Notes: generated by a model not told the origin, from the letters alone. A DNA stretch of 64,000 nt from Setomelanomma holmii (GCA_010015745.1 ML978196.1:62001-126000); one strand, 5' to 3'. Counted from the stretch's first letter, positions 19,551 to 30,515 are shown. Translations and numbers: made by a program.

Positions 19551-20544
19551 ATGCCGCCAAAGATGCAGCGCACCAGAGGTTGTGCTCAATGCCGGGACCG
19601 ACGCGTGATAGTACGGCTCGCAATGATGTTTTCATACAATCTCAGGCTAATGTAGCTTATGTCAGTGCGACGAGACACCCAATACTTGCGGCCAATGTCG
19701 TCGGTTGAGCCTCCCTTGTTCGGGACCAGTCATAGGGTCCATAATCATTGACATGACCGACAAGATCTTGGAAGCCCAGTCTCGCAAGAGGAGCGGAAAA
19801 TTCAAAGTCTCCGTACCAATTCGAGTGAAGCCGTCAAAGGCTTTCAGTGTCCGACCTGACATTGAAGTGCCGCTTCCGAAACACCCGGAGATGACCCTAG
19901 ACATGCCTCTTTCCAGTCCATTGTTCTCTTCAGGCACGAGATACTCTACCGAGCTGGAACGTGCTATGATCATCATTCGCTACCGATCGAAAACTCCTGC
20001 ACCATACCAGCCATCCCAAATCGTTCCAGAGGCACTAGATGCAGCCTTTCCTTCTCACTTCGTCCAACTTAACACCAAGGCGCTCGCCGACTCACCTGAC
20101 ATTCTTTGGCACAAACAACTGCCTCGGCTTCATGCTACCACTACTCAATCTGCTCTCAAATGCTCGCTACGTGCAGTCTCTATGGCATTTTTTGGGAAGA
20201 TGCATCACGATCCGAGGATCTTGGTCGAGTCGTGGCGGTGGTACGCTTCGAGTCTGAATGCAAACCGGGCCGCCGTCTTTCAGATGGATGACAGGTACGT
20301 GCCGACTGACGATGAAGCATGCATTCGCCTTCTACCAGCACTTTATGGAGTGTACATGGGCACGACCGCTGCTAGGTGGCATTCATTTTTGCGACCTACG
20401 GATGTCTCGCTGGGAGTTTTTGCAATTCGAACTACGAACCAAGTGGAAGCTCAGGTATGGCGAAGGCGACTTCCCATCGGGTTCGCTTCGCCGGAGAAGA
20501 GTCGGTACGCTGTCAGGTCGATAGACTGCAAACATGATGAATGA
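19551..20544 (+). CDS. Zn2Cys6 regulator-like protein, probably truncated
   Basis: Exons are 19551-19610 and 19666-20544, with a 55-bp intron inside the zinc cluster, giving 312 aa. The N terminus reads RGCAQCRDRRVI and, after the intron, CDETPNTCGQCRRLSLPCSG, a Zn2Cys6 pattern with all six cysteines. The usual Lys before the third Cys is missing (VI|CDE). The following ~250 residues resemble the start of the fungal Zn-cluster family C-terminal region (ALADSPDILWHKQLPRLHAT, then ALYGVYMGTTA), but the ORF stops at 20544, well short of the usual 400-600 aa. Part of the alternative frame (20258-20524) also looks family-like, so a frameshift near 20350-20400 is possible. It may be a decaying gene. 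Confidence 0.5.
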
Positions 20545-20609
20545 TTCGGTCCTCCATCGGATGAAGCCGTGTTGTGATCCGGGGAGGTCGGAAGAGTTCG
20601 ACCGATTTT

Positions 20610-20631
20610 GTCCCACTTTTGTCCCACTTTT
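20610..20631. repeat. 11-bp direct repeat (tgtcccacttt x2)
   Basis: Two adjacent exact copies of tgtcccacttt, about 150 bp upstream of the SnoaL-like gene. It may be a regulatory duplication or replication slippage. Confidence 0.5.
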
Positions 20632-20782
20632 GGTCAACTCCGGCGTTGATTCCATGGCATATAAAACACGAAACATCCCTCATAACACTTCGAGCATTCG
20701 CGGGCCTCAAAGTTATTATTTGTAAATCAGAAGCATCCAGTCACCAGATTAGAGTCCCAAGGTTGGATCACATTCAGACACC

Positions 20783-21247
20783 ATGGCTACTCCGGTCGCG
20801 CTCCCAACACTCTCGACGCGAGAGGCTGTCGCCGATGCTCTCTACCGCTGCGTCCTCGGCATTGATAACAATGATCGGGCTCTCTTCGAATCAGCCTGCC
20901 TAAAGGATGAAAGCATGCTCGTTGTTGCGGGACCATTCAAGATTGAGGGATGGACCGCGATCAACGACTTCTTCGCCAGACTTTTCGACCTGATCACTAC
21001 ACACATCACAAGCAACATCCGGGTCGAGCTAAAAGACAATGCGGATACAGCATATATGACTTGCCACGCATTATCATATCATGTCAAGCCTGACGATGCG
21101 CTGAAGCCAGAAGACACCTCGTACACAGCGTCGAGCTTGTACTTCATCGATCTCGTGAAGGATAGTAGCGATTGATTGTGGAAGATCAAAAAGTGGGACT
21201 TCAAGATCCTGTGGACTGCGGGCGACCGCGCGGTACTTCATCCTTGA
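20783..21247 (+). pseudogene. SnoaL-like (NTF2 fold) protein gene with late in-frame TGA
   Basis: SnoaL-like NTF2-fold proteins include polyketide cyclases and related enzymes. The intact part is 130 aa (20783-21175): TREAVADALYRCVLGIDNND, MLVVAGPFKIEGWTAINDFF, LITTHITSNIRVELKDNADT, ALSYHVKPDDALKPEDTSYT, SSLYFIDLVKDSSD. TGA at 21173-21175 follows. The same frame then reads LWKIKKWDFKILWTAGDRAV and LHP to TGA 21245-21247, which closely resembles the normal last strands of this family. A single base change (for example GGA to TGA) explains the break. The truncated product would lack the final beta strands and probably not fold well. No intron is visible. Confidence 0.75.
21173..21175 (+). other. 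In-frame TGA in SnoaL-like gene
   Basis: Stop between KDSSD and LWKIKKW. The 23 codons after it continue the family C terminus to a natural stop. The context is GAT TGA TTG. Confidence 0.8.
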
Positions 21248-21723
21248 GATTCATCTTTTACCATCTGAGTTGTCGTGTCTTTGCTGAGGGCATGGTGGAC
21301 CAAGGGATATTGTGTAGATGGAGAAGGCGACCAAGGCAACTGTGGTTATGTTGGACACTATAGTTTCACGAGGTGTTTGTACGATTCTGCCTCGATATAT
21401 CACCACAGGCATTGGGGCGCAAATTTGCTTGCTCGGGGTGACGTCCCGCCTTCACCGTTGGTATTCGCGCAAACAATAGTAGCTTCGCCCCTTTGATTAC
21501 GTCCTCTGACTAGCCCTTGTCCCCGCTGTTAGAGCTCAACTCACCAGATATTGTGGTCTGTTCAACCCCTTGCACATTAACTCTCACACAATTTGAGAGT
21601 GAACCACAACCGGGCACCGAGAACACAATGGATGCGATTCAGCGACACAGTGAGACGACGTGGTGATTAACCGCCGGGAGCGCGCATGGATCTCTGCCTT
21701 CCGACATCCGGCCGCTGAGGGAC
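21248..21723. other. Intergenic spacer
   Basis: No supportable gene. Short ORFs only. Confidence 0.4.
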
Positions 21724-22929
21724 ATGAAACAAGCGAAAGAGTGGCTAGCAGAGCTCGTAAACAATCTTGGGTATCTGGCTGCTGAATGCACCAAATTAGC
21801 TGAAGCACAAAGCTTGCTGCGGGAGTCTATAGCTCACTGCAGACCGATTGTGACCTCAGGCAGGGGCAGTGCATATTACGTTACCATTGCCGACGTTCAA
21901 GATGTTCTCGCAACATCCCAAAAAAAACGAGCCGCGGGAAGACACTGTCGGCAGTCTTGGACTGCCTGCTATGGGGCACTTACCAACCCAACTACATCAA
22001 TCGGACATCGGTTTCGCCAACGAACACCAGAGCACCTATCATAATATTCCCTACGCTCGATATCCTTCAATATTTCCGTCCTTGTCTGGCGAGGTCGCGC
22101 ATCAGATGGCCCGCCTCGGCTGACATCTCCCACACCTACCACTCGAGGCGCTCGAACCACTCGAAACACAGCAAGCAGTTAGAGCAACGTGCACTCTAAC
22201 AGTGTTCGAAAGCGGGGACGCGACGTTGTGGAAGACCACCAAGAAGATCTGAACGATGAAACGGGACTTTATCAGTCCGATGTCGGGAACGAAGCACCGA
22301 GAAGCAAACGACCGAAGAGATCTTTACCGTCGCAGCCTTGTGCTACTCTAGCAAATTATCGACAGCTTCCAAATAACTTCGATACACCAGGCTCTCATCT
22401 GTTCAACCTACATCTTACTCCGTTTGGAGCGAAGTCTCCAGTATTGCGGTCGGTGTCACCGGTGTACAGCCTTACTTCGCCGAACAATCGTCCACAGACA
22501 TCTGCCAATCATATACCGGATCATGAGAGGGATGAAACTGCACATCTCTTGCGACCACTCTCACCAGCGCCAGAGGCACGTCAACAGAGTGTAGCCCGGG
22601 CTGAGAGGGGCCTAGGAAATGCAAATATGGGCGAATGGCCCAAGATCCTCGCAAATATCTCGTACGAGCGGCATCTCGAGATCATCGATCAGCGTCGACG
22701 GCGCATAGTCCTTCTTTCTGAGCTGCTCGAAGCGGAAGGAATGGAGCGCAAGCGAGTTGCAGCGGGTCAGGCCGCGCTCGAGGCCGCAGCGGTTCGAGCA
22801 GAGCGAGCGCAAGGCAGGGAAGTAATGGAGTGAGCCCGTGCAGATGCAGAGGCTTTACGGACTACACAGCGGCAGAAACTAGTACAGGACTTGGATTTTC
22901 GATTTAGATTCGAACGTACTTTTACTGAG
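21724..22929 (+). pseudogene. Broken coiled-coil/NLS ORF, copy A
   Basis: Discontinuous coding-like sequence. An ORF at 21724-22044 (MKQAKEWLAELVNNLGYLAA) hands over near a run of eight A (21920-21927) to another frame (EDTVGSLGLPAMGHLPTQLH) ending at 22123. A third segment, 22189-22833, has a basic NLS-like block (RSKRPKRSL) and a charged helix (YERHLEIIDQRRRRIVLLSE, AGQAALEAAAVRAERAQGRE). TGA at 22831-22833 follows, and the frame continues about 31 codons (ARADAEALRTTQRQKLVQDL). There is no ATG near the start of the third segment, and an in-frame TAG at 22180-22182 lies just before it. I do not recognise a family. The layout (linker, NLS, C-terminal coiled coil) resembles copies B and C, so I treat it as a decayed lineage-specific gene. 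Confidence 0.4.
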
Positions 22930-23219
22930 GCAAAGATAGAACAAGAACGTGGAGCAGCTGGGGAGGACCGCGGAACTTGAGGAGGCTTGTTTTGAGATCG
23001 CACGAAAATGCTAGCGAAGCGCATTTCTGACAAGCTGGGATGAATGGTACACAAACAGCTAAGGAAAGAGAACAAGGCAGTCGCCGAAGGGTACCAAGCG
23101 GTTTTGATGTAGGATGTCGAGATCATGCGAGTGGAAATTTTCGTAGATTGATTTTACAATGACACAGTCCTCGTGTCGCTGAATGAGGGTAAGTTACCTC
23201 AAAATTTGTGAAATTCTGA

Positions 23220-24017
23220 TTGGTCTGTGATGCTCTTTGTTGTAGGAGATCGACTCGCTTGTCCTCGTCACTAGTGGAGACCAGCATTGTTTGCGAACAT
23301 ACCATAAATGATGCCCACAATGATGCCCTGAACTATCACTCATCCCACAATGTTATAACCGCAAAAGAAGCTGTCGTCTTGATCTTGGTAACACTTCTAT
23401 TATATATCCCCTGGCATGTGACAATATGCTTGCTTACTGACCCCAGCAGCGGCATCGGCCGTCGTTCCGATGTCAAGCATGAAGCACCGGACGTCATTGG
23501 ATTAGGAAGTCAGATTATAAAGGAGGTAAATTGAACATCCAGAGCTCCTGGCAGCGCTGATGAACAAGAATTGTTGCCAGAGCGCATCATAGTTGATCAG
23601 ATTGAGGTCGAATACGCTTCACGAAGTTTGAGAAGCATGCTGCCAACCTCTTCGAGTCTGAGCCTCGATGAGCAACTGGATCAGAACGCTCTTCAGCTTC
23701 AACTAGCATACCGCCGACAAAAGCACATCGCAACTCGCGGCAGATTGGAACTGGCCAAGTCCAAGTACCTGCGATCTATCATCAGGGAGAGGCGAGCTCA
23801 CCTAGTCTTCCAGCGGGAACTGATGAATATCGAAGTACAGATAGGAGCCACGATGTTGGATCGAGCGCATTGCCCACATCGCGTGTTTGCAAATCTGGTC
23901 TTCTTCAGACGAGTAAGTCCCACTTCCCAATCTCTTTCACTGTCTTGCGCGAGGTCCTTGTGCCAGTGCAAGCGTCTGGCCCTATTCGTCCGCCGTTGGA
24001 GCCTACAGCCGCGATGA
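23220..24017 (+). pseudogene. Broken coiled-coil ORF, copy C
   Basis: Two ORFs in one frame (23220-23534 and 23571-24017), separated by TGA 23532-23534 and 12 open codons. The first contains a hydrophobic stretch (AVVLILVTLLLYIPWHVTIC). The second carries a charged helix (DEQLDQNALQLQLAYRRQKH, RGRLELAKSKYLRSIIRERR) resembling the helices of copies A and B. No good ATG is present at the start. The family is unknown. Confidence 0.35.
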
Positions 24018-24379
24018 TGCCATGGCAAGTGTCGCGGAAGGGAAATCAGGAAACGAGACTACGTGTCGCCGCCTGCGATCGTGTCGTCGGTGCTCCGTGC
24101 ATTCCAAAGCTTGCTCCTGTGGACTCGACGCGGGCTGCACGTGTCGGCAGCTGTGAACACTGGACCTATAACCCTTCGAAGGCGCACTTGGTCCGTCTCG
24201 CAACCCTCCACAGCTCGCTCTCAACCCATCCCCATCTACGCAGTACCACATTAACACAACGGCGCGGGCCAGCGACATTGACCATGTAGAGGGTATGCTA
24301 CGACACTATCGAACCATGCCAAAGAGCCTACTAACTTCCCCGAAGTACCTTGCTCAAAGATAAGTTAACGTCTCCCAAG

Positions 24380-25721
24380 ATGTCTCCACAGCCTGAGATC
24401 AAACCGCCTGGACTATTCTTGGAAGGTCTGTTCCGCATCATCGAAAACAACCGAGGTTTGGATTCCATCTGGGACGCCCTGCCCGACGATCTCAATCCAG
24501 AGCGCACCAAGAACATGACAGATTGGGGCGTTGATTTCTGCATCCTTCTGATGCAACTCTCCGCACTGACTGTCAACCAACCTGAGGAAATCAAGCAAGC
24601 CATGAGACATTGGATCCAAGCGCGACTTGGTCAACCGGGCTTTACCAGAGAGCCGTGGGTGAGTGAGCAGGACCTGGTGCGGCTCAAGCACATCTATCAA
24701 GGCGCGCCTCCTGATATTCCCCCTATGGTCTTCCAAGGCCACAACCAAGCACCGGTGAATGCCTCGGCAGCGATCCTTCACAATGTGAACCACGGAGAAA
24801 ATGTTCCTCCAGTACCTCAATAAGCTGCGCTGGAGGTGACAATCATCTAGCACCAGAACCTCAACCAGCAGTCCAGCCTCAATTAGTCGGTACGCAGAAT
24901 CGTCAAGTGCCACGCGTGATGGCTCGCCAGTCAGGAGTTCGTGAAAGCTTGGCTGTCGCGCGCCCAAAGACTGCTACGTGACGATCATCTCGATTGGCGA
25001 GAAAGAGAACGAGAAGTCGTCGCAGTCTTCTACTCCGGTAGCGCGTACGGGAAAGCGGGGCCGCCTCAGAGATGGTGAGAAGTCGACTAAACCTGACGAG
25101 GAGAACCAACCGAAGCGCATCAAGCTGGATCAAAGTCCACGTCAATCAGAGAAAGATAATGGTTCGCAACGACCGAATGCGGGGGACGGTTGCGGAGCCG
25201 CAGAGGAAGACGAAGCAGCTCATGCTCCACGATCAGAGCATGGCGATGTTCTTCCACCAGTACAGGCTGAAGGTCAGCCATCCGACATCCGTAAGGAGGA
25301 GATCCGAGGTCAAAGCAATCGGCAGGTTACCAACGCAGTTGCACAAGACCTTTTGGCCGGGGTGAACGACGTCGCGGAGGATATGCGGCTCATGACATTC
25401 GAGAACCAGTACCCGATCCCAGAATATGCGACTTCCCAGCAGCACATCGAGTTCCTCCGGATGTTGAAGAAGCGTAACACGGATGATCGCGCCGCTGCGA
25501 AACTTCTACGCGCTGCAGCGTGGAATCAGCGAGCCCGGGCAAAGTATTATCAGGCTGATGCCAAAGATCTTGAGGCGGTTGCCAAAGACGCCGAATACGA
25601 CTATCTGATCCATCTCGAAGTGGTCAAGATCCCCCAAGATGCTGTCGCGCACCAAGAGAACCAGACTGAGGGCGGACATCGCCATGAGGTAGGGGGAGAT
25701 ATCGGAGGCGATGCGCTATAG
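24380..25721 (+). pseudogene. Coiled-coil/NLS ORF, copy B, in separate frames
   Basis: Part one (24380-24823, 147 aa) starts MSPQPEIKPPGLFLEGLFRI and includes WDALPDDLNPERTKNMTDWG, a compact helical region. TAA ends it at 24821-24823. A middle part in another frame (APEPQPAVQPQLVGTQNRQV) reaches a TGA near 24978. Part two (24978-25721) has KRGRLRDGEKSTKPDEENQP, then KRIKLD (a Myc-type NLS), and a C-terminal coiled coil (QQHIEFLRMLKKRNTDDRAA, LRAAAWNQRARAKYYQADAK). It could be a multi-exon gene whose introns I failed to find, but no GT..AG pair of normal size restores one frame. I favour decay by frameshift and stop. Confidence 0.4.
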
Positions 25722-26170
25722 TAGTCAAGTCGTCCAGTCGAGGATCTGAAGAGGCCTGCAAACCCGTTGCATATCACTTCGATGAAGCCTCGACGTGCGA
25801 CGTGCGGAGGGGTAGACCGAGCACTCCCAGGTGATGATCGCCTAGTTAGCCAGGGATTGATGCTGAGTCGCCATGAGCGAAGCGCTGCCATTGGACTGGC
25901 TTTTCTAGTATGAGTGCATAAATATCGATACCCTCCTTCTGTTTTGATGAGACTCGTAGTGAACGTGCGTGTACATTGTGCCCGCGTGGTGATGGGCCGA
26001 TTTAACCTCGGAGTGCTGATCGACTAGCGTCTCTCGCTTCTTGACCCTTTCTTGGCTAAAATATGTCTCTTTTTGTGCTCCTCGATCATGGTGATCGCAA
26101 GCAACCACACATCGCGGGTGGACACTAATCTTTGCAAACGGAGTCAATTTTTGACAGACTGAAACCTACA
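25722..26170. other. Intergenic spacer
   Basis: No supportable gene between copy B and the 2EXR gene, which are convergent. Confidence 0.4.
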
Positions 26171-27013
26171 TCAGCAGCTTGAGCCGCAATAATAGCTCCC
26201 ATCACTCCACTCATCAGCGTATTCTTCGTCCTCGATGAGGCTGCCCTGCACAGCCCGAACAACATCGCCTCTCCGTCCTGCCATCACTTTATCAAGCGTG
26301 GCTCCTTCCCGCTGGAACATGTCATCAGTATATGCTGGATAATACTCTTCAACGCTGCGTAGCGTGTAGTGGAAGCCGCCGTGCTCCGCGAACAGCACAA
26401 AAGCCAATTGTCGGAGGGCGTACACCACATTCTGGTGAGGCCAATTCTCAGGTGCCACCAGCGCAATTTCGATGTTCAGAGGCTGATTTGTCTTGATCGA
26501 AAGTTCGATGTGCTGGCGATCAAAGTTGTCAAACCATCGAGCAACAAGATGTGCAAGCTTGGCGTAATCCGGATCGCTGTCCTGGTCATACCGCTTTCCT
26601 GTAACGCCCATGCCGGTGCCCAAATACGGAACCGATCCTAAGCTCTTGCCAGCTTTGTTGGCGCGTCGCGCAAAGTAGCGCGAGATGTGCCACAACGGAC
26701 CGCCAGGCTTGTGTAATTTTGAGGCTGATGCTAGGTCCACTATCACGCGTGGTGGGCTTCGCATGATGTCTTCCGTCTTGCGCCGCATGATGGCGGATGC
26801 TTCGTCGTTCACCCATGAGCACGTTTGAAGAATTGACAGATCGATGCGCTTCGAGACGATGGCGAATGAGTACGAACTTGTTGCGCCAGCGCGGGTGCTG
26901 TTGGCCCTCGTGAAGTCGTGTCGCGTGATCTGAACTGGAAGCCGTTCGTAGACCATGAGCCGAACTTCGGTTGGAAGTCTTGCAAAAGGGAAGGGACCAA
27001 TTGGATCCATCAT
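26171..27013 (-). CDS. 2EXR / F-box-like domain protein
   Basis: A 280-aa single-exon protein. The N-terminal FARLPTEVRLMVYERLPVQI is the conserved opening of fungal 2EXR/F-box-like proteins, a large family of unknown biochemical role often expanded in filamentous fungi. The middle holds SILQTCSWVNDEASAIMRRK and RVIVDLASAS, as usual for the family. The C terminus is acidic (DEEYADEWSDG) and ends CGSSC. Two ATG codons lie in tandem at the start, and I use the first. The frame is intact. Confidence 0.75.
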   Translation of the reverse strand: MMDPIGPFPFARLPTEVRLMVYERLPVQITRHDFTRANSTRAGATSSYSFAIVSKRIDLSILQTCSWVNDEASAIMRRKTEDIMRSPPRVIVDLASASKLHKPGGPLWHISRYFARRANKAGKSLGSVPYLGTGMGVTGKRYDQDSDPDYAKLAHLVARWFDNFDRQHIELSIKTNQPLNIEIALVAPENWPHQNVVYALRQLAFVLFAEHGGFHYTLRSVEEYYPAYTDDMFQREGATLDKVMAGRRGDVVRAVQGSLIEDEEYADEWSDGSYYCGSSC

Positions 27014-27635
27014 TGTGATGCGGGAAGAGATTGCGCTGTCATCGTCGGAAAAAAAGGAAAAGGCAAGGAGCTACTTATAAAGATGCGGGGATATTCAGGA
27101 GACATAGCCGGAATTGTGGGGGAACATTGTTGGGGTAGACAGCTCGTCTCGATCCTAGCGCCGCTGGTCGGCATCCCAGAGACGTCGAGACCCGACTTTA
27201 TGTGTAACCATGACTGTAAATACATACAGACCTCTGTCAAGCGATAGCTGTCGTCAGACGCATTCACTTTGCGAGGTTCGACGGTATTCAGAGCATCACG
27301 CCAAGGGATGATCTCTTGCTGAGCCTGCGCACGCTTACACTTGGCTATACCCTGTATCATTATGGGCTGACACGGAGACCCAATTTAAAGGTTTCTCATG
27401 TCCTTTGACCGCATTCGCCATGGTGCTGATCCCGGCCTCCATCACGTCAGCTATCCCAAGGTTGAAGTCAGCGATAGTCGTCAACCATGGCACGCTAAAA
27501 CAGAAGCCTCGGCTCCACCAACAGGGCCAGACCATGACCCCTCGCAGAGATCCACAGAGCCTAAACTATGACAAGAGCACGCCATCCCGCCTATTATAAG
27601 TTCCGTGGGCTCTCTTTGTGTCGAGAACCATCACC
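27014..27635. other. Divergent promoter region
   Basis: About 620 bp between the 2EXR protein and the alpha/beta hydrolase. A TATA-like tattataag occurs around 27592-27600, some 40 bp before the hydrolase ATG. No gene is seen. Confidence 0.4.
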
Positions 27636-28763
27636 ATGGCCATCCTTACATACCACCCATTCAAGGCGGCATATGCGCTCGCCGCTATTGGATTCGAACT
27701 TGCGCGCCTGCCATTTTTCCTCGTGAAATACCTCACGAGCTACGGCCGCCAACACCCAGAATGGACTTTCCGCCAAGCGCTCACCGTCCGCGTCTTCTTT
27801 TCTTTCGTCTACCACGTTTCGACAGTACAAGTGCCCACGCCATTGCCGCTTACAGCGGGGAAGGAGAAGGAGCGCTGGGTCACGTTTAAGCCCGCCAAGG
27901 ACGAGTACTACAAAGGCCCATTGAGGAGTAATCCGGATGTCAAACCTGTCGAGATTGGCGGGACATGGTACCCTGCGCCATTGACGCCGACCAGTGACAA
28001 GAGCAATATTCGAGTGATCCTCCATATCCATGGTGGCGCATATGTCCTTGCCGATGGACGAGATGCCAACACCGGACCGTTTGCGAAGAGGCTGCTGAAG
28101 CATGCGACTGCTACACACATGTTTTGCCCACAATACAGACTTTCCACTTTACCGGCCTCAAAGACATCGAATCCGTTCCCTGCTCCTATCCAGGACAGTC
28201 TGACATCGTACTTGTACCTCATCAACGATCTCCAGATCTCGCCGAATAACATTGTGCTCTCCGGCGACTCTGCAGGCGCCAATGCTGCCATCGCTATTCT
28301 CCGGTACATCAAAGAATATGGCAGCGAGCTCGATATCCCAAACCCCGCGGCAGCACTGCTTTGGTCTCCATGGGTCGATCCTAGCGATACCAGCGACTCA
28401 TACACCAAGACCAATGCTAACTACTCCACCGACTTTCTTTCACCACCGTTAACGCAATGGGGTTCGAAGGCGTATGCTGGACTGCCAGGTCTAGAGGCTC
28501 TGAAGATCCCGTACGTCAATGCGAAGCTGAAGCCATTCAAAGCCGATTTGCCGATCTGGGTGACGACTGGAGGCGCAGAGCTGCTATATTTTGATGATGT
28601 AGAGTGGTATGAAAAGGCGAAAGAGGCTGGCAATGATGTGACGTTGCATGTTGAGCCACTTGTGCCGCATGATATCTTGCTTGTTGGTGATCAGATGGGC
28701 TTTTCGAAGGAAGCTACGAATTCTGCCAAGCAGGCTGGCGAATGGCTCAGGGGTAAGCTGTAG
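27636..28763 (+). CDS. Alpha/beta hydrolase, hormone-sensitive-lipase type
   Basis: A 375-aa single-exon carboxylic ester hydrolase. The oxyanion-hole motif HIHGGAYV and nucleophile elbow GDSAGANAA mark the HSL (bacterial family IV) group. The acid is probably in the DLPIWVTTGGAELLYFDD region, and the catalytic His is in LVPHDILLVGDQ. An N-terminal hydrophobic helix (AYALAAIGFELARLPFFLVK) suggests membrane attachment, as in fungal steryl-acetyl hydrolase-like proteins. The substrate cannot be deduced. The ATG at 27636 begins MAILTYHPFKAAYAL. Confidence 0.88.
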   Translation: MAILTYHPFKAAYALAAIGFELARLPFFLVKYLTSYGRQHPEWTFRQALTVRVFFSFVYHVSTVQVPTPLPLTAGKEKERWVTFKPAKDEYYKGPLRSNPDVKPVEIGGTWYPAPLTPTSDKSNIRVILHIHGGAYVLADGRDANTGPFAKRLLKHATATHMFCPQYRLSTLPASKTSNPFPAPIQDSLTSYLYLINDLQISPNNIVLSGDSAGANAAIAILRYIKEYGSELDIPNPAAALLWSPWVDPSDTSDSYTKTNANYSTDFLSPPLTQWGSKAYAGLPGLEALKIPYVNAKLKPFKADLPIWVTTGGAELLYFDDVEWYEKAKEAGNDVTLHVEPLVPHDILLVGDQMGFSKEATNSAKQAGEWLRGKL

Positions 28764-29523
28764 GCTCATCGTGGACGGAAATTCTCACCAAGAAACCAGA
28801 GATCTTTTCCGGAGAGAGCCTACCCGACCTCGATCCATGTATCTTTCAATTGAGAGGAGTTGTTCTTATTAGTCTTCATGCTTCGTCAGATTGCGTTCCA
28901 TGATCTGAGAGTCGTGGACGGATGTGTGTGAAGAGAAAGTGGCAACCACCATGGCCCGTGCCAAGCCACATCCCTCGATTGCCCTACCTCTACAAAACCA
29001 TGAGATCGGACTCGCACGATGCCGAGCGCGGTACCCCCCCTGTATCCACGCTGAAACCGACTCTGTTTCAAACTTCTTTCGACTCTAAGTTTAACACCGA
29101 GGGAGGGTGGTCCGTATGTTCTTAGACAAGGCGACGGCAGCGCAGATGTACGACCGGGCTTGGGCCTAGGAGCGTTTCAGGAAAGGTGAAGCTGTGTTAT
29201 GGTCTTGCAACAAGTGAGCAGATGGAATCAAGACTGCTGCTCGCAAGCTGGTTAACGTGGCTTAGATAAGTTGTTGGGATATGAGACAGTGAAATTGATT
29301 AATTGTAGGGAAGGAAATCAACGCGAAAGACTTTATATCGCTACTTGTTGCTAGCTACAATGTCCAACAAAATACCCGTGCTTGCCTCCCATGGGTGTGG
29401 TCATGTATAAGTTCTGTTGCTTGTTGCCAGCTGCAGCGTCTTTGCACCACTGATGAGGTCATCTCCTGATCCTATCCCGAGAAGCTTCTTCAAGGTCTCT
29501 TCTGCCGTAAAGAGATTATGGAC
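28764..29523. other. Intergenic region of about 760 bp
   Basis: No supportable gene lies between the hydrolase and the convergent 309-aa protein gene. Confidence 0.45.
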
Positions 29524-30515
29524 TCAGCGAATTTGCCAGCTTTCGTTCTTGGGCAAGGTTCCATCCTTCTTACAACCGAGAAGTGACGTATTCATATCGG
29601 CCACAGGGTCCGTGGACCCGTTGTCGTCCTTGTTCTTCTTGGACACAAGTACGGAGAACTCTATATTAGCGGGTGTCTTCGCCGTGATGGAGACCTCCCA
29701 GCCCTGCGAATTCATCTGGGCGCGGAAATCGGTTACGAACGCTGCAAGGGAAGTGACAGCGGCCGCGAAAACGATAAGCTTGGTCACTGGATCACCAAGC
29801 TCTTTGCCCACATCTGAGGGACTGTAAGGCGTGCTTTGATCGAACCATACCCCGGTGACTGTGTTGTAGTAGAAGTAGTGTGGATCCGTAGATTCATATG
29901 TGTATGTTTTGACGGGAGTTTGCTGCATGGCGATAACATATCCCGGATTCTGATCATTACCGTACCACAGTTGCACTTCTTCGCTGGGCTGATAGGCACC
30001 ATAGCCGGCCATGACCAGTGAAGATTCACTGAAGAAAATCTACATCCACTTTAGCTCGTATACACAAACATAGATCCACCGATCTGATTGGTTTTGCTTA
30101 CAGGTGACCATTCGCCGGTGACTTGGTCTTGCGTGCCAATGACAATGCGCACGTTTGCGTTGTATTCGTTGAGAACGTTCAAAAAGCCAGATTTGTTGTT
30201 TGGATCACCTGAGTTTGCGACCCAGCCACCACCATTATCTAGCTTGTACCCTTCTCCGAGCTCAAGTGGCTGCCAGATTCCCGAGACAGATACCTTTGCT
30301 CCAGGGTTTTGAATGCTGAGAACAAAGTTGACTCCAAAGACCTCTTCCCAGGATACATTTATGGTAGGCCCGACAAGGCCTCCTTGATAGATTGTATTGC
30401 ACACGGTTGTGCCACCTGTTACGATGCTCTTGGCGACGGCGAGATTGTACTTGTTTTCGAGCAAGTACGCGCGATCAGCTTTGTTTTCTTGGACCACGAC
30501 GTTATAGGTAGACAT
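29524..30515 (-). CDS. Unrecognised 309-aa beta-rich protein
   Basis: Exons are 30515-30102 and 30039-29524, with a 62-bp GT..AG intron in phase 0 (TGEWSP|IFFSESSLVMAGYGAYQP). There is no signal peptide. The first ~210 residues are Gly/Val/Asn/Tyr-rich with an even spread of short strands (YNVVVQENKADRAYLLENKY, INVSWEEVFGVNFVLSIQNP, GYKLDNGGGWVANSGDPNNK, VQLWYGNDQNPGYVIAMQQT), suggesting a beta-sandwich like fungal lectins or similar small cytosolic proteins. The last third differs: an Ala/Val helix (KLIVFAAAVTSLAAFVTDFR) and a second strand-rich piece (GWEVSITAKTPANIEFSVLV). I cannot assign a family. The ORF is intact and well spliced, so I take it as a real gene. Confidence 0.65.

Noticed and set aside
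27281..27300. GGTTCGA-type T-loop word suggesting a tRNA
   Set aside because: No matching acceptor stem or anticodon arm could be drawn around it. No tRNA gene is supported anywhere in the window by eye.
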